Origin: Sphingomonas sp. QA11
Lineage (GTDB): Bacteria > Pseudomonadota > Alphaproteobacteria > Sphingomonadales > Sphingomonadaceae
Reading direction: 5' to 3'
Assembly (NCBI RefSeq): GCF_028473665.1
Contig: NZ_CP098774.1
Coordinates: 434,001 to 498,000, forward strand
DNA: 64,000 nt
The notes under the pieces are model-generated. The model was not told the DNA's origin and searched no databases. It saw nothing but the letters and a program-made list of their open reading frames with translations. Position 1 is the first letter of the stretch. Each line of letters begins with the position of its first letter. The position numbers and the translations under genes were made by a program. This document shows, piece after piece, positions 9,581 to 19,033 of the stretch.

Positions 9581-9889
9581 ATGACCGAGGACCGGACGAC
9601 AATCGATCAGAAGACGCCCGACAGCCGGGACGTGGCTGCAGGCGATCCGGAGGAGAATCAGGCGATCCATCACCCCCGGCAGGAAGCCGGGCAGGATGCC
9701 TCTATCGCCGCCCGGCTCGAACGCGATCCTGAAAGCAAGGAGGCCCGGCTCGACGCTGCACTCGACGAATCGATGGATGCGTCAGACCCGCCTTCCTCGA
9801 CTCAGCCGGTGCACAATCACGCGCCGGCGGCATCCTCAGGCTATGACGCCGATGAAGAGGCGCGCCTGAAGAAAGAGAAGGCGGGCTGA
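9581..9889 (+). CDS. Hypothetical charged, disordered protein
   Basis: 102 aa from ATG 9581; a GTG at 9575 overlaps the CAGGAGAG ribosome site and is rejected. The protein is rich in D, E, R, A and S, has no hydrophobic core and ends in EEARLKKEKAG. It looks intrinsically disordered. I do not recognise a family. The strong ribosome site and a downstream terminator support expression. Confidence 0.6.
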   Translation: MTEDRTTIDQKTPDSRDVAAGDPEENQAIHHPRQEAGQDASIAARLERDPESKEARLDAALDESMDASDPPSSTQPVHNHAPAASSGYDADEEARLKKEKAG

Positions 9890-9934
9890 GGCCTTCAGCG
9901 CCTGAACCCGTCTCAGGAATATTACCGACCATCA

Positions 9935-9969
9935 CCGCCCCTGTCCGCGTCCGCGGGGAGGGGCGGTTT
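9935..9969 (+). terminator. Hairpin terminator after the disordered protein gene
   Basis: Arms CCGCCCCT (9935-9942) and AGGGGCGG (9959-9966) are followed by TTT; the loop is itself GC-rich. Confidence 0.55.
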
Positions 9970-10164
9970 CAGTGATATGTTGCGCAACTATCGCACTTGT
10001 CCGCACTTTTCGGTCCGCAGCACACCGTTCGTCGCAACCTTTGTTGCATCGCAGCAGGAACTGTGATTCGATGCTTAACGCCGGACGACGGCGCGTTAAG
10101 GACACTGTTAACCATCCTGGCGCATCATCGGCACCGGTTCCACGATTGCGGGTGGGGTGACGAT

Positions 10165-10716
10165 ATGGGTGCCAAGATGAAACCGGCGAATGGCGCGATG
10201 ACGCTGGCCGAGATGAAGGAATTCGCGAGTTTCAGCTCCTCGACCCAGCGCTATATCCGGCGCTCGCTCGACATCGGTCTCGACCGCGACGACGCAATGA
10301 GCCGCTGGTCGCGCGACGTGGTGGAGGCCGCCAGCATCCGCGCCCAGGCCCGCCTCTATGCCCGCCTTCCCGATATTCGTGCGATCATCCCCGACGATAG
10401 CGGCCTCGACTCGGTCGAGCCCTTCCTGGCGCCGCTGATGACGGTGACGGCATTCGATCTGGGGCAGGGACGGCTCACCACTTTCTCGGCCTATCGCTTC
10501 CTCTACGAGCGCCTGATCGGCGCCGAGGTGCGGCCGTGGCTGCCCGCTGCTTTCTGCTCGGCGGCGGCGCTGCCGCACCTCCATCCCGACTTGCGCCGCA
10601 AATTGCTCCAGTCGATCAGCGAGGCGGCCGCAACCGCGTCGGGCTGGTCGAATCGTCAGCCGGCCTTCTTCCCGAAATGGGTTGAAAAGGTCGAGGCACC
10701 CGCGCTCCCGCATTGA
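10165..10716 (+). CDS. Hypothetical protein, alpha-helical
   Basis: 183 aa from ATG 10165. The frame stays open upstream to 9997, but the preferred start gives a balanced sequence and follows GGGGTGA. The protein has no membrane segment or signal peptide and no motif I recognise; it contains SSSTQRYIRRSLDIGLDRDD near the N-terminus. Neighbours give no functional hint. It converges on the extensin-like gene across a perfect hairpin. Confidence 0.6.
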   Translation: MGAKMKPANGAMTLAEMKEFASFSSSTQRYIRRSLDIGLDRDDAMSRWSRDVVEAASIRAQARLYARLPDIRAIIPDDSGLDSVEPFLAPLMTVTAFDLGQGRLTTFSAYRFLYERLIGAEVRPWLPAAFCSAAALPHLHPDLRRKLLQSISEAAATASGWSNRQPAFFPKWVEKVEAPALPH

Positions 10717-10726
10717 TCACCTGCTT

Positions 10727-10747
10727 CCCCTCCCTTGACGGGAGGGG
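10727..10747. terminator. Hairpin between convergent genes
   Basis: CCCCTCCC and GGGAGGGG arms (8 bp, loop TTGAC) sit in the 37-bp gap between two convergent stop codons. There is no T-run, so it may be a REP-like palindrome used as a bidirectional terminator. Confidence 0.4.
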
Positions 10748-10753
10748 CGGCAT

Positions 10754-11488
10754 TCACCGGCATGCCCGCCACCCGAATTCGCCACGCGCTGCCTGGTCGA
10801 GGTGCAGATGGTCGCGATGCGCTGCATTATAGTCGGGCGACAGCGTGGTTGAGAACAGGCGGCACGCGCCGTTGCGGGTCTCGTGGAGGAACGTCGCTTC
10901 GGGCCCGTCGCCTTTCCAGTCAGCCGCCATGGTGATGCGCTTGCCGTTCGCCAGGCGGAACCCCGCGATATCGATCGCGTCGGCGGTGGCGTGCTCGCTC
11001 CACGCCGTACTGCCGCCGATGCGACGACAATTATAGCTGCCGAAATGCTCGATCGTCGCGACCGGGCTGCCGAGCAACCGGCGCGCGGCGGGCTGGATCA
11101 CGTTCCACTCCCACACTGACAGGGCCGCCGCCACCGGGCACGCGGTGCCGAGATCGGCCGGCGAATAGGCGGCGCGCCGGGATCCGCCCGAATCGAAGCG
11201 TACGCCGTCGGCATAGCCGCACCGGCCGGCCTTTACCTCGGCCAGCGCCGTGTAGCGCACTCCCGCCCTGTCGAGCAGCGCCCGGCATCTGGGGAAATCG
11301 CCGGTCAGTCCGGCGAGTTTGCGTCCGGTCGTCATGCCGATCGGCTGGCTCAGGTCGAGTGGTGTCCAGGGCAGGTCCTGTGGCCGGCCGCGCAACGCGG
11401 CGAACAGCAGCAATGCGGTCGCCAGCATGATCGCGGCGATTGTCATGCCGCCGACGAGCCCCCGTACCGTCCGCATTGCCGCCCGCAT
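10754..11488 (-). CDS. Extensin-like C-terminal domain protein, membrane-anchored
   Basis: 244 aa from ATG 11488. One N-terminal membrane segment (GGMTIAAIMLATALLLFAAL) is followed by an extensin-like domain with conserved cysteines (RCRALLDRAG, GRCGYADG, TACPVAAAL, YNCRR and NGACRLF) and a histidine-rich active-site-like region (SEHATADAIDIAGF, HRDHLHLD). The SxHxxxxAxD plus HxHLD pattern recalls M15-type metallopeptidases, so a peptidoglycan role is possible. It starts 8 bp after the NUDIX gene stop, so the two probably form an operon. Confidence 0.85.
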   Translation of the reverse strand: MRAAMRTVRGLVGGMTIAAIMLATALLLFAALRGRPQDLPWTPLDLSQPIGMTTGRKLAGLTGDFPRCRALLDRAGVRYTALAEVKAGRCGYADGVRFDSGGSRRAAYSPADLGTACPVAAALSVWEWNVIQPAARRLLGSPVATIEHFGSYNCRRIGGSTAWSEHATADAIDIAGFRLANGKRITMAADWKGDGPEATFLHETRNGACRLFSTTLSPDYNAAHRDHLHLDQAARGEFGWRACR

Positions 11489-11496
11489 CGGGGCCC

Positions 11497-12252
11497 TCAA
11501 CCTCTGAGGGCGCTCGTGATCGGTTCCGCGGTGACTGGATAGCCGAGATCGTCGGGGATGCGGAGGTGCGGCACGTCGCCGATCTGGTCTTCCCACGGCG
11601 TGACCGGACGGATCGGGTAGCGTGCCGCGTCGGCCGCCGCCTCATCGAAGCTCGCGAAGCGGGCGAGGCGTTCGAGGTTGCGGCGCGTCGGGAAGATAAT
11701 CCGTGCGCGGCCGGCATCGGCATCGTCGAGCACCGCCTGCGCCGTCGCCCAGAAGACGCGGACATTCTCGGTATCGTCGACCACCGGTTCGGATACGTCC
11801 TTAGGCATGCGTGCGAGATAGAAGCGCGTGTCGAAGATGCGCATATGCGCATGTGCCGGCAACCAGCGGGCAAAGGGGACCAGCGGTGCGGGGTCAAGTG
11901 CCAGCCCGGCGTCGCGCAGCGCCTCGCCGAACGAGATGCCGGCGTGCAACGCCGCGCGGAGAGCAGCGAGGGCATCGGCATCCGGCCCGGGATTCAGGCC
12001 GACCGGAACACCCACCTCCTCGACCGTCTCGCGGATCGCGGCGATACGCGCGGCCATGTCCTCAGGGACGCCGGGCAGTGTCAGCGCAAGCGCATGATCG
12101 CCCGGGTCGACCCGGCCGCCGGGGAACACCAGCGCGCCGCCAGCGAACACCATCGCCTTGGAGCGTTCCACCATCAACAGTTCGGGCGCGCCTGGCCCTT
12201 CGCGGAACAGGACGAGCGTGGCGGCGGGGATGGCGGGCGGCGCGTCGGGCAT
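11497..12252 (-). CDS. NUDIX hydrolase
   Basis: 251 aa from ATG 12252; an upstream ATG at 12297 is possible. The NUDIX box is present but carries an insertion: FPGGRVDPGD, then a spacer, then AAIRETVEEVG with the catalytic glutamates. Members cleave nucleoside diphosphates linked to other moieties. The large C-terminal part resembles the RNR19/CoA-type NUDIX group. It is the first gene of a two-gene unit with the extensin-like gene. Confidence 0.85.
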   Translation of the reverse strand: MPDAPPAIPAATLVLFREGPGAPELLMVERSKAMVFAGGALVFPGGRVDPGDHALALTLPGVPEDMAARIAAIRETVEEVGVPVGLNPGPDADALAALRAALHAGISFGEALRDAGLALDPAPLVPFARWLPAHAHMRIFDTRFYLARMPKDVSEPVVDDTENVRVFWATAQAVLDDADAGRARIIFPTRRNLERLARFASFDEAAADAARYPIRPVTPWEDQIGDVPHLRIPDDLGYPVTAEPITSALRG

Positions 12253-12508
12253 GGGGCTGGTGTAGGCATGCCTGGCGCAGCTTACCAGTGCGGCCATGAA
12301 CGGCCTTGCGGGGCGCGCGCGAACCCGACTTGCCGGGAATGCATGACGTGGCGCAGTCGGAGCGCCGGATCACGGTGCCTCGACATGCCCTCACGGTACG
12401 GCGACGATCGTCAGGCGAGATATCGGTACGGGCTCGCGCTTCACCGTTGCATCGCGGTGCCGGCGTGGCATGCTGCGCCAACACACAGGTCGCAGGGGGA
12501 TTCTCTAT

Positions 12509-14752
12509 ATGGCGAAGCTCGGATTTCTGATGGCGGGCGCGTGCGCCCTGGTGCTGGCGCAGGCGGGGCTCGCGGCACCGGCGGACCAGAAGGCCAAGGA
12601 GGCGGCGTTCGACGCGGGTGTGAGCTCGCAGGACCAGATGGACTGGCTCAAGACAATGTCTTCCGCACCCAATCATGTCGGGTCGCCGCACGACAAGGCC
12701 AATGCCGAGTTCACCCTGGCGAAGTTCAGGGAATGGGGCTGGGATGCGAAGATCGAGACCTTCCAGGTGCTCTATCCGACGCCGATCTCGACCGTTGTCG
12801 AGATGGTCGCGCCCGAGAAGATCGTGCTCGGCGGGCAGGAGCCGGCGGTGCCGGGCGACGACACCTCGGCCAACCTCGCCGGCGCGCTCCCACCTTATGT
12901 CGCCTTCCAGGGCGACGGCGACGTCACCGGCGACCTGGTCTATGTGAACTACGGTCTGCCCGACGATTACAAGGCGCTCGCGCGGCGCGGGATCGACGTG
13001 AAGGGCAAGATCGTCATCGCCCGGTACGGTGCCGGCTGGCGCGGCTTGAAGCCCAAGCTGGCGCAGGAACATGGCGCGATCGGCTGCATCATCTATTCCG
13101 ATCCGCAACAGGACGGCTATGGCGACGGCGACGTCTATCCCAAGGGGGGCGCCCGTCCCGATTTCGGCGTGCAGCGCGGCTCGGTCGCTGACATGACCGT
13201 CTATCCCGGCGACCCGCTGACCCCGGGCATCGGCTCCACCGCGAATGCCAAGCGGATCGATCGCAAGGATGCGGTGACCATCCTGAAGATTCCGGTGCTG
13301 CCCATGTCCTATGGCGACGCGAGCAAGCTGCTGTCGCGTCTCGGCGGGCCGCTGGTGGCCAATGGCGCGCAGGGCGCCTTGCCGATCGCCTATCACACTG
13401 GGGGCGACGGCAAGGTGCAGGTGCATCTCGCGGTCAAGTCCGACTGGTCGCAGAAGACCATCTATGATGTGATCGCGACGTTGAAGGGGTCGCAATATCC
13501 TGACCAGTGGGTGGTGCGCGGCAACCATCATGACGGCTGGGTGTTCGGTGCGTCCGATCCGCTGTCGGGCAATGTCGCCATGCTGTCCGAAGCGAAGGCG
13601 CTGGGCGGCCTGTGGAAGCAGGGTTGGAGGCCGAAACGGACGATCGTCTATGCAAGCTGGGATGCCGAGGAGCCGATGCTGCTCGGCTCGACCGAATGGG
13701 CTGAAACCCATGCGGCCGAACTCAAGGCCAAGGCGGTCCTCTATATCAACACCGATGGCAATGGCCGCGGCTTCCTGGGCGCCGAGGGCAGCCATGATTT
13801 CCAGCATCTGGTGAATTCGGTCGCTGCCGACGTGACGGACCCGCAGACCGGCGTCAGCGTCGCGGAGCGGGCCAGGGCAGGGCTGCGCGCCCGGGCGTAT
13901 GACAAGATCGGCCGGGTCGACGATGCCGCGCTGGCGGCGGCGGAAAAAGGCGGCGACGTGCCGATGGGCGCGCTTGGGTCGGGATCCGACTATTCGGCCT
14001 ATCTGCAGCATCTCGGCCTGCCGGCGCTCAATATCGGGTTCGGTGGCGAGGAGGAAAGCGGCGGCGTCTATCACTCGATCTATGACAGCTACCACCATTT
14101 CACGACCTTCGACGATCCCGGCCTGAAATATGGCGCGGCGCTGTCCAAGACGGTTGGGCGGCTGGTGCTGCGTGTCGCCGACGCCGACACCCCGCCGCAG
14201 CGCTTCGGCGATTTCGCCGATACCGTCTCGACCTATCTGGGCGAGGTGAAGAAACTTGCCGAGGATCGCAGGACCGAGGATCGCAAGCGCGAGAAGCTGC
14301 TGGCTGACGGTGCTTTCCGCATCGCGAGCGATCCGCTCAAGCCGGTCGCGCCGGTGGCGGCTGAAGCGAACACCCCGCATATCGAACTGGCGGCGCTTGA
14401 GGATGCGGTCGATCGGCTGAAGGCCGCCGCGAGTGCCTATGACAGCGCCTATGCCGACAAGGGGGGCAAGCTCGATCAGGCGCGGCGCGTGAAGCTCAAT
14501 GCGCAGCTTCGCGATATCGACCAGCTCCTGCTCGACGAGCGCGGCCTGCCGGGCCGGCCTTGGTACAAGCACATGATCTACGCGCCGGGCCGCTTCACCG
14601 GCTATGGTGCGAAGACGCTGCCGGGCGTGCGCGAGGCGATCGAGGAGCGGCGTTTCGACGACGCCAATATCTATGCCGGGCGGACTGCCAAGGTGCTTGA
14701 GGCCTATGCGCTGCGGCTCGAAGCAGCGAAGGCGACGATCGAGGGCAAATAA
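12509..14752 (+). CDS. Glutamate carboxypeptidase II-like M28 peptidase
   Basis: 747 aa with a signal peptide (ATG 12509, ending near AGLAAP). Order: protease-associated domain (about 110-280), M28 zinc peptidase (about 310-540) and a C-terminal helical dimerisation domain. Likely zinc ligands are in GNHHDGWVFGASD (H, D), ASWDAEEPMLLGS (catalytic E and ligand E), YINTDGNG (D) and VYHSIYDSYHHF (H). The architecture matches the PSMA/transferrin-receptor family, which trims acidic C-terminal residues from peptides. The exported location suggests peptide scavenging. Confidence 0.92.
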   Translation: MAKLGFLMAGACALVLAQAGLAAPADQKAKEAAFDAGVSSQDQMDWLKTMSSAPNHVGSPHDKANAEFTLAKFREWGWDAKIETFQVLYPTPISTVVEMVAPEKIVLGGQEPAVPGDDTSANLAGALPPYVAFQGDGDVTGDLVYVNYGLPDDYKALARRGIDVKGKIVIARYGAGWRGLKPKLAQEHGAIGCIIYSDPQQDGYGDGDVYPKGGARPDFGVQRGSVADMTVYPGDPLTPGIGSTANAKRIDRKDAVTILKIPVLPMSYGDASKLLSRLGGPLVANGAQGALPIAYHTGGDGKVQVHLAVKSDWSQKTIYDVIATLKGSQYPDQWVVRGNHHDGWVFGASDPLSGNVAMLSEAKALGGLWKQGWRPKRTIVYASWDAEEPMLLGSTEWAETHAAELKAKAVLYINTDGNGRGFLGAEGSHDFQHLVNSVAADVTDPQTGVSVAERARAGLRARAYDKIGRVDDAALAAAEKGGDVPMGALGSGSDYSAYLQHLGLPALNIGFGGEEESGGVYHSIYDSYHHFTTFDDPGLKYGAALSKTVGRLVLRVADADTPPQRFGDFADTVSTYLGEVKKLAEDRRTEDRKREKLLADGAFRIASDPLKPVAPVAAEANTPHIELAALEDAVDRLKAAASAYDSAYADKGGKLDQARRVKLNAQLRDIDQLLLDERGLPGRPWYKHMIYAPGRFTGYGAKTLPGVREAIEERRFDDANIYAGRTAKVLEAYALRLEAAKATIEGK

Positions 14753-14760
14753 AGGGCATT

Positions 14761-14797
14761 GGGAGAGGTGGTTTCGCGCAGCGGGACCACCTCTCCC
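14761..14797. terminator. Perfect 12-bp hairpin between convergent genes
   Basis: GGGAGAGGTGGT (14761-14772) and ACCACCTCTCCC (14786-14797) flank a 13-nt loop in the 65-bp gap between the M28 gene and the TetR gene. No T-run follows. Confidence 0.5.
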
Positions 14798-14817
14798 CGC
14801 TCGACAAGCACAGCTGG

Positions 14818-15435
14818 CTATGCCCGGCCGACAGCCGCTCCGGTCGCCCCGCCGGCCGCGAGCGCCTCGCGTACCCGGGCGAGCGCAGCCGCCTGCGGAT
14901 CCTGTTCGCCGAGCAGCGCGAAGGTGCCGTTGAGCGCGAACTCGCAATGGCCATGGACCAGTGCGACCAGCGATCGGGCAAGGGCGGGGGCCTCGCCGCG
15001 CCGGTCCTGGGGCAGGACATGGGCGATCTCAGCCTCGACGATCCCGGTCAGCCCGCTGCGCAGCCGGCGATAGCCCTCGGGCATTTCGGTACCCGGCGGC
15101 TGGCGATGATCGTAGATCGCCATCCACAGATTGGGATTGCGCTCGGCGAAGTCGAAATAGCCGGCGACCAGCGCCGCGATCCGGTCGTCGCCGGCTACCG
15201 CCAGCTTCTCGCGCAGCCAGGCCGCCCACAGCACGAAGGTGCGGCTGTTGATCGCCAGCAGCAGCGCGTCGAGGCTGCCGAACACATTGTAGATCGTGCC
15301 GATCGAATAGCCGATCCGCTTCGCCACCTCGCGTGCCGAGAAGCGCGCATAGCCGGTTTCCGCCAGCAGCCCGTGACCTTCGGCGAGGATCAGCTCCTCC
15401 AGCTCCTCGCGCGAATGATCCGATCTGCGGCCCAT
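14818..15435 (-). CDS. TetR family transcriptional regulator
   Basis: 205 aa. The N-terminal helix-turn-helix is clear (about residues 10-55: EELILAEGHGLL, FSAREVAKRIGYSIGTIYNVF). The C-terminal part carries the ligand domain with a GHCEFALNG segment. It is divergent from the Aas-type gene, and two operator-like repeats lie just upstream of its start, so it probably represses itself and the lipid gene in response to an acyl ligand. That regulatory role is inferred from layout only. Confidence 0.88.
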   Translation of the reverse strand: MGRRSDHSREELEELILAEGHGLLAETGYARFSAREVAKRIGYSIGTIYNVFGSLDALLLAINSRTFVLWAAWLREKLAVAGDDRIAALVAGYFDFAERNPNLWMAIYDHRQPPGTEMPEGYRRLRSGLTGIVEAEIAHVLPQDRRGEAPALARSLVALVHGHCEFALNGTFALLGEQDPQAAALARVREALAAGGATGAAVGRA

Positions 15436-15457
15436 GGAAGAGGGATTAGGGTTAAAA

Positions 15458-15495
15458 TTGAACAGTGTCTAATTTATTTATTGAACAGCGCTCAA
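15458..15495. promoter_or_regulatory. Two candidate TetR operators
   Basis: TTGAACAGTGTCTAA (15458-15472) and TTGAACAGCGCTCAA (15481-15495) are tandem copies 23 bp apart. Each is an imperfect 15-bp palindrome centred on G, in an AT-rich stretch 23 bp from the TetR start codon. Confidence 0.6.
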
Positions 15496-15628
15496 TTTAA
15501 TGGCATCTCCCCATCGTCCGGCGAGTCGCCGGGATTTGAACGGCTGGTCCCGGATCGGTGCAGACATGCCTTGGTGAAGGCGCGTCGGTCCGCCATGATC
15601 GCCCGTTCAGCTGGGAGGCACCTGATCA

Positions 15629-18600
15629 ATGTCGGCACCCGATTTCTCGCTGCTCGCGAAACGGCGCTTCGCGCCGATGTTCGTCGTCCAGTTCCTTGGG
15701 GCGTTCAACGACAATGTCCTGAAGTTCGCGATGCTCAGCCTCGCGACCTACACGCTATTCCCGCAGGACCCGAACCATGTCGCCCTGCTCGGCAACATCG
15801 CGACGGGCCTTTTCATCCTGCCCTATTTCCTCTTCTCCGCGATGGCGGGGCAGATTGCCGATGCGTGGGACAAGGCCCGGCTGGTCCGCATCATCAAGGG
15901 CGCTGAAATCGCTATCATGGGCCTTGGCCTGATCGGTTTCTGGTTTCAGTCGGTGCCGGCGCTGCTCGCCGCCCTGTTCATGATGGGCATGCACTCGACC
16001 TTTTTCGGCCCGGTCAAATATTCGATCCTGCCCCAGCATCTCCAGCATAACGAGATCGTCGGGGGCACCGGCCTGATCGAGGGCGGCACCTTCCTCGCCA
16101 TCCTGGGCGGGCAGTTGCTCGCGGTGACCGGCGTGCTGCCGGCGTGGGAATGCGGCCTGGCGGCCACCGCGCTGGCTGGCGTTGGCTTCGCGGCAAGCCT
16201 GGCGATCCCGCCCGCGCCGCCGGCGGCGCCCGACCTGAGGATCGACCGAAATCCGTTCCGCAGTACCTGGCAGATCCTGAAGTCGGCGCATGAGGGTGAA
16301 GGGGTGTGGCTGTGCATCCTCGGGATCAGCTGGTTCTTCGCGGTTGGCGCGATCCTCGTCACCAATTTCCTGCCGCTGGTATCCGGCGCATTGGGCGGCA
16401 CGCAGGGCGTGGTGACGCTGTTCCTGATCATCTTCTCCGTGTCGATCGCGCTCGGCTCGACCCTGGTCAACCGACTGCTCAAGGGAGCCGTGTCGGCGAA
16501 ATATGTGCCGGCCTCGGCACTGGCGATGGCGGCCTTCATGATCGACCTGTGGCTCGCCACCCGCCACTATCCGATCCCCGGCACGCCGGTGACCTCCTGG
16601 GAGTTCGCGAAGAACCCGGGCAACTGGCGGGTGCTGGTCGATCTCGTCGGCATCTCGGCTGCAGGCGGCATGTTCGTCGTGCCGCTCTATGCGATCCTCC
16701 AGACGGCGACCCCGCCGGAGGAGCGCTCGCGCATCATCGCCGCCAACAATATCGTCAACGCGGCGATCATGGTCGCGGTGGTGGCGGTCGTCCTCTTCAT
16801 CCAGGCCCAGGGCGCGAGCATCCCCGGCGTGATAGGGGCGCTTGGCTTCTCCACCATGGCGATCGCGCTGATCTCCTGCTGGCTGTTGCCGGAGACGGTG
16901 ATCAAGTCGCTCCTGCGCGGCCTGCTCACCCTGGTCTATCGCATCGAGGTGCACGGCGCGGAGAATATGCCGCAACCGGGCGAACGCGCCGTCGTGGTGG
17001 TCAATCACGTGTCCTGGCTGGACGGCCTGCTCCTCGCCGTGTTCCTGCCCGGCAAGCCGGTGTTCGCGGTCAACAGCCTGGTGGTGAAGCTGTGGTGGAT
17101 CCAGCCGGCGCTGAAGCTGTTCCGCGCCTTTCCGGTCGATCCGACCAACCCGATGTCGGCCAAGTCGATGGTCAAGGCGGTGCGCGGCGGTAACACCCTG
17201 GTGATCTTCCCTGAGGGGCGCATCACCGTCACCGGCGCGCTGATGAAGATCTTCGACGGCCCCGGCATGGTTGCCGACAAGGCCGATGCGCCGATCGTCC
17301 CGGTACGCATCGACGGGGCACAGTTCACACCCTTCTCCTATCTCAAGGGCAAGGTCAGGCAGCGCACCTTCCCGCAGATCAGCCTGACGATCCTGCCGCC
17401 GCGCCGCTTCGTGATCGAGGGGCAGATGAGCGCGCGTGCGCGCCGCGCCATCGCCGGGCGGCATCTCTACGACGTGATGAGCGACATGATCTTCGCCACC
17501 TCCGACATCGACCGGACCCTGTTCCAGGCGCTGCTCGACGCGAAGGACATTCATGGCGGCAAGACGGCGGTGGTCGAGGACATCAAGCGCGATCCGCTGA
17601 CCTACAAAAAGCTGATCACCGGCAGCCTGGCGCTTGGCCGCACGTTCGAACGGGGCACGAAGCAGGGCGAGGCGGTCGGCGTGCTGCTGCCCAACGTGTC
17701 GAGCGTGGTGGCGACCTTCTTCGCGCTCCAGACGATCGGGCGGGTGCCGGCGATGCTCAACTATACCGCCGGTCTCGCCAACCTGAAGGCGGCGTGCGTG
17801 GCGGCGGAGGTCCGCACCATCGTCACCGCGCGCGCCTTCATCGCCCAGGCCAAGCTCGAGGCGGTGGCCGAGGGGCTGGCGGCGGAGGGTATTGCGATCC
17901 GCTATCTTGAGGATGTCGCGGCCGGCATCGGTACGGGTGCCAAGCTTCGTGCCCTGCTCGCCACCCGCTTTGCCGGCCGGCTGCATCGCCGTCGCGTCGT
18001 CCCGCCGACGAGCGGCGCGGTGATCCTGTTCACCAGCGGATCGGAAGGCCTGCCCAAGGGCGTGGTGCTCACTCATCGCAACCTGCTGGCCAATTGCCTG
18101 CAGCTCTCGGCGCGGATCGACTTCAACAAGAGCGACCTGGTGCTGAATGCGCTACCGGTCTTCCACAGCTTCGGTCTGACCGGTGGCACGCTCCTGCCGA
18201 TCCTCAGCGGCATCAAGACCCTGCTTTATCCGAGCCCGCTGCATTACCGGATCGTGCCAGCCCTGGCCTATGACGCAAATGCGACGATCCTGTTCGGCAC
18301 CGACACTTTCCTCGCCGGTTATGCGCGCATGGCGCACAGCTATGATTTCTATTCGCTGCGCTACATCTTCGCCGGGGCCGAGCGCGTGCGGGACGAGACG
18401 CGGCGTGCCTATGCCGACAAGTTCGGGCTGCGTATCCTTGAAGGTTACGGCGCGACCGAGGCGGGGCCGGTGATCGCGGTCAACACGCCGATGTATTTCC
18501 GCTCGGGCAGCGTCGGCCGCCTGCTGCCGGGGATCGAGGCGACGCTTGAGGCGGTACCCGGTATCGAGGAGGGCGGGCGCCTGTCGATCCGTGGCCCGAA

Positions 18601-19033
18601 CATCATGGCCGGCTATCTCAAGGTCGACGCACCCGGCCAGCTCCAGCCCCCGGCCGAAGGCTGGCACGATACCGGCGATATCGTCACGATCGACGAGGCC
18701 GGCTTCGTCACCATTCGCGGCCGCGCCAAGCGCTTCGCCAAGATCGGCGGCGAGATGGTCTCGCTCCCCGCGGTCGAGGGCTATGCCGCCGCGCTATGGC
18801 CTGACTCGGAGCACGCCGTCGTCACCCGGCCTGACGCACGCAAGGGCGAGCAACTCGTGTTGTTCACCACCCGCGCAAATGCCAGCGCAGCCGAACTGCT
18901 GGCCTGGGGCAAGGCGAACGGCGTGGCCGAACTGGCGCTGCCGCGCGAGATACGCGTGGTCGACGCGCTGCCCGTGCTCGGCACCGGCAAGCTCGATTAT
19001 GTGACGATGGGGGAGATGGCGGCGGGCGGCTGA
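15629..19033 (+). CDS. aas: Fused lysophospholipid flippase / acyltransferase / acyl-ACP synthetase
   Basis: 1134 aa. Order: LplT-like MFS half (about 1-420, 12 membrane segments, opening FLGAFNDNVLKFAMLSL); PlsC-type acyltransferase (about 430-620, motifs NHVSWLDG and FPEGRITVTG); AMP-dependent acyl synthetase (about 640-1130, motifs LFTSGSEGLPKGV, GYGATEAGPV and HDTGDIVTID). In E. coli LplT and Aas are separate partners that import lysophospholipid and re-acylate it at the inner membrane; here they are one chain. ATG 15629 lies after CTGGGAGG. It is divergent from a TetR gene, probably its regulator. Confidence 0.92.
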   Translation: MSAPDFSLLAKRRFAPMFVVQFLGAFNDNVLKFAMLSLATYTLFPQDPNHVALLGNIATGLFILPYFLFSAMAGQIADAWDKARLVRIIKGAEIAIMGLGLIGFWFQSVPALLAALFMMGMHSTFFGPVKYSILPQHLQHNEIVGGTGLIEGGTFLAILGGQLLAVTGVLPAWECGLAATALAGVGFAASLAIPPAPPAAPDLRIDRNPFRSTWQILKSAHEGEGVWLCILGISWFFAVGAILVTNFLPLVSGALGGTQGVVTLFLIIFSVSIALGSTLVNRLLKGAVSAKYVPASALAMAAFMIDLWLATRHYPIPGTPVTSWEFAKNPGNWRVLVDLVGISAAGGMFVVPLYAILQTATPPEERSRIIAANNIVNAAIMVAVVAVVLFIQAQGASIPGVIGALGFSTMAIALISCWLLPETVIKSLLRGLLTLVYRIEVHGAENMPQPGERAVVVVNHVSWLDGLLLAVFLPGKPVFAVNSLVVKLWWIQPALKLFRAFPVDPTNPMSAKSMVKAVRGGNTLVIFPEGRITVTGALMKIFDGPGMVADKADAPIVPVRIDGAQFTPFSYLKGKVRQRTFPQISLTILPPRRFVIEGQMSARARRAIAGRHLYDVMSDMIFATSDIDRTLFQALLDAKDIHGGKTAVVEDIKRDPLTYKKLITGSLALGRTFERGTKQGEAVGVLLPNVSSVVATFFALQTIGRVPAMLNYTAGLANLKAACVAAEVRTIVTARAFIAQAKLEAVAEGLAAEGIAIRYLEDVAAGIGTGAKLRALLATRFAGRLHRRRVVPPTSGAVILFTSGSEGLPKGVVLTHRNLLANCLQLSARIDFNKSDLVLNALPVFHSFGLTGGTLLPILSGIKTLLYPSPLHYRIVPALAYDANATILFGTDTFLAGYARMAHSYDFYSLRYIFAGAERVRDETRRAYADKFGLRILEGYGATEAGPVIAVNTPMYFRSGSVGRLLPGIEATLEAVPGIEEGGRLSIRGPNIMAGYLKVDAPGQLQPPAEGWHDTGDIVTIDEAGFVTIRGRAKRFAKIGGEMVSLPAVEGYAAALWPDSEHAVVTRPDARKGEQLVLFTTRANASAAELLAWGKANGVAELALPREIRVVDALPVLGTGKLDYVTMGEMAAGG

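Noticed and set aside
10090..10118. TTAA-rich stretch near a hypothetical gene as a CtrA box
   Set aside because: Spacing between TTAA units is 8 nt rather than the 7 of a CtrA box.
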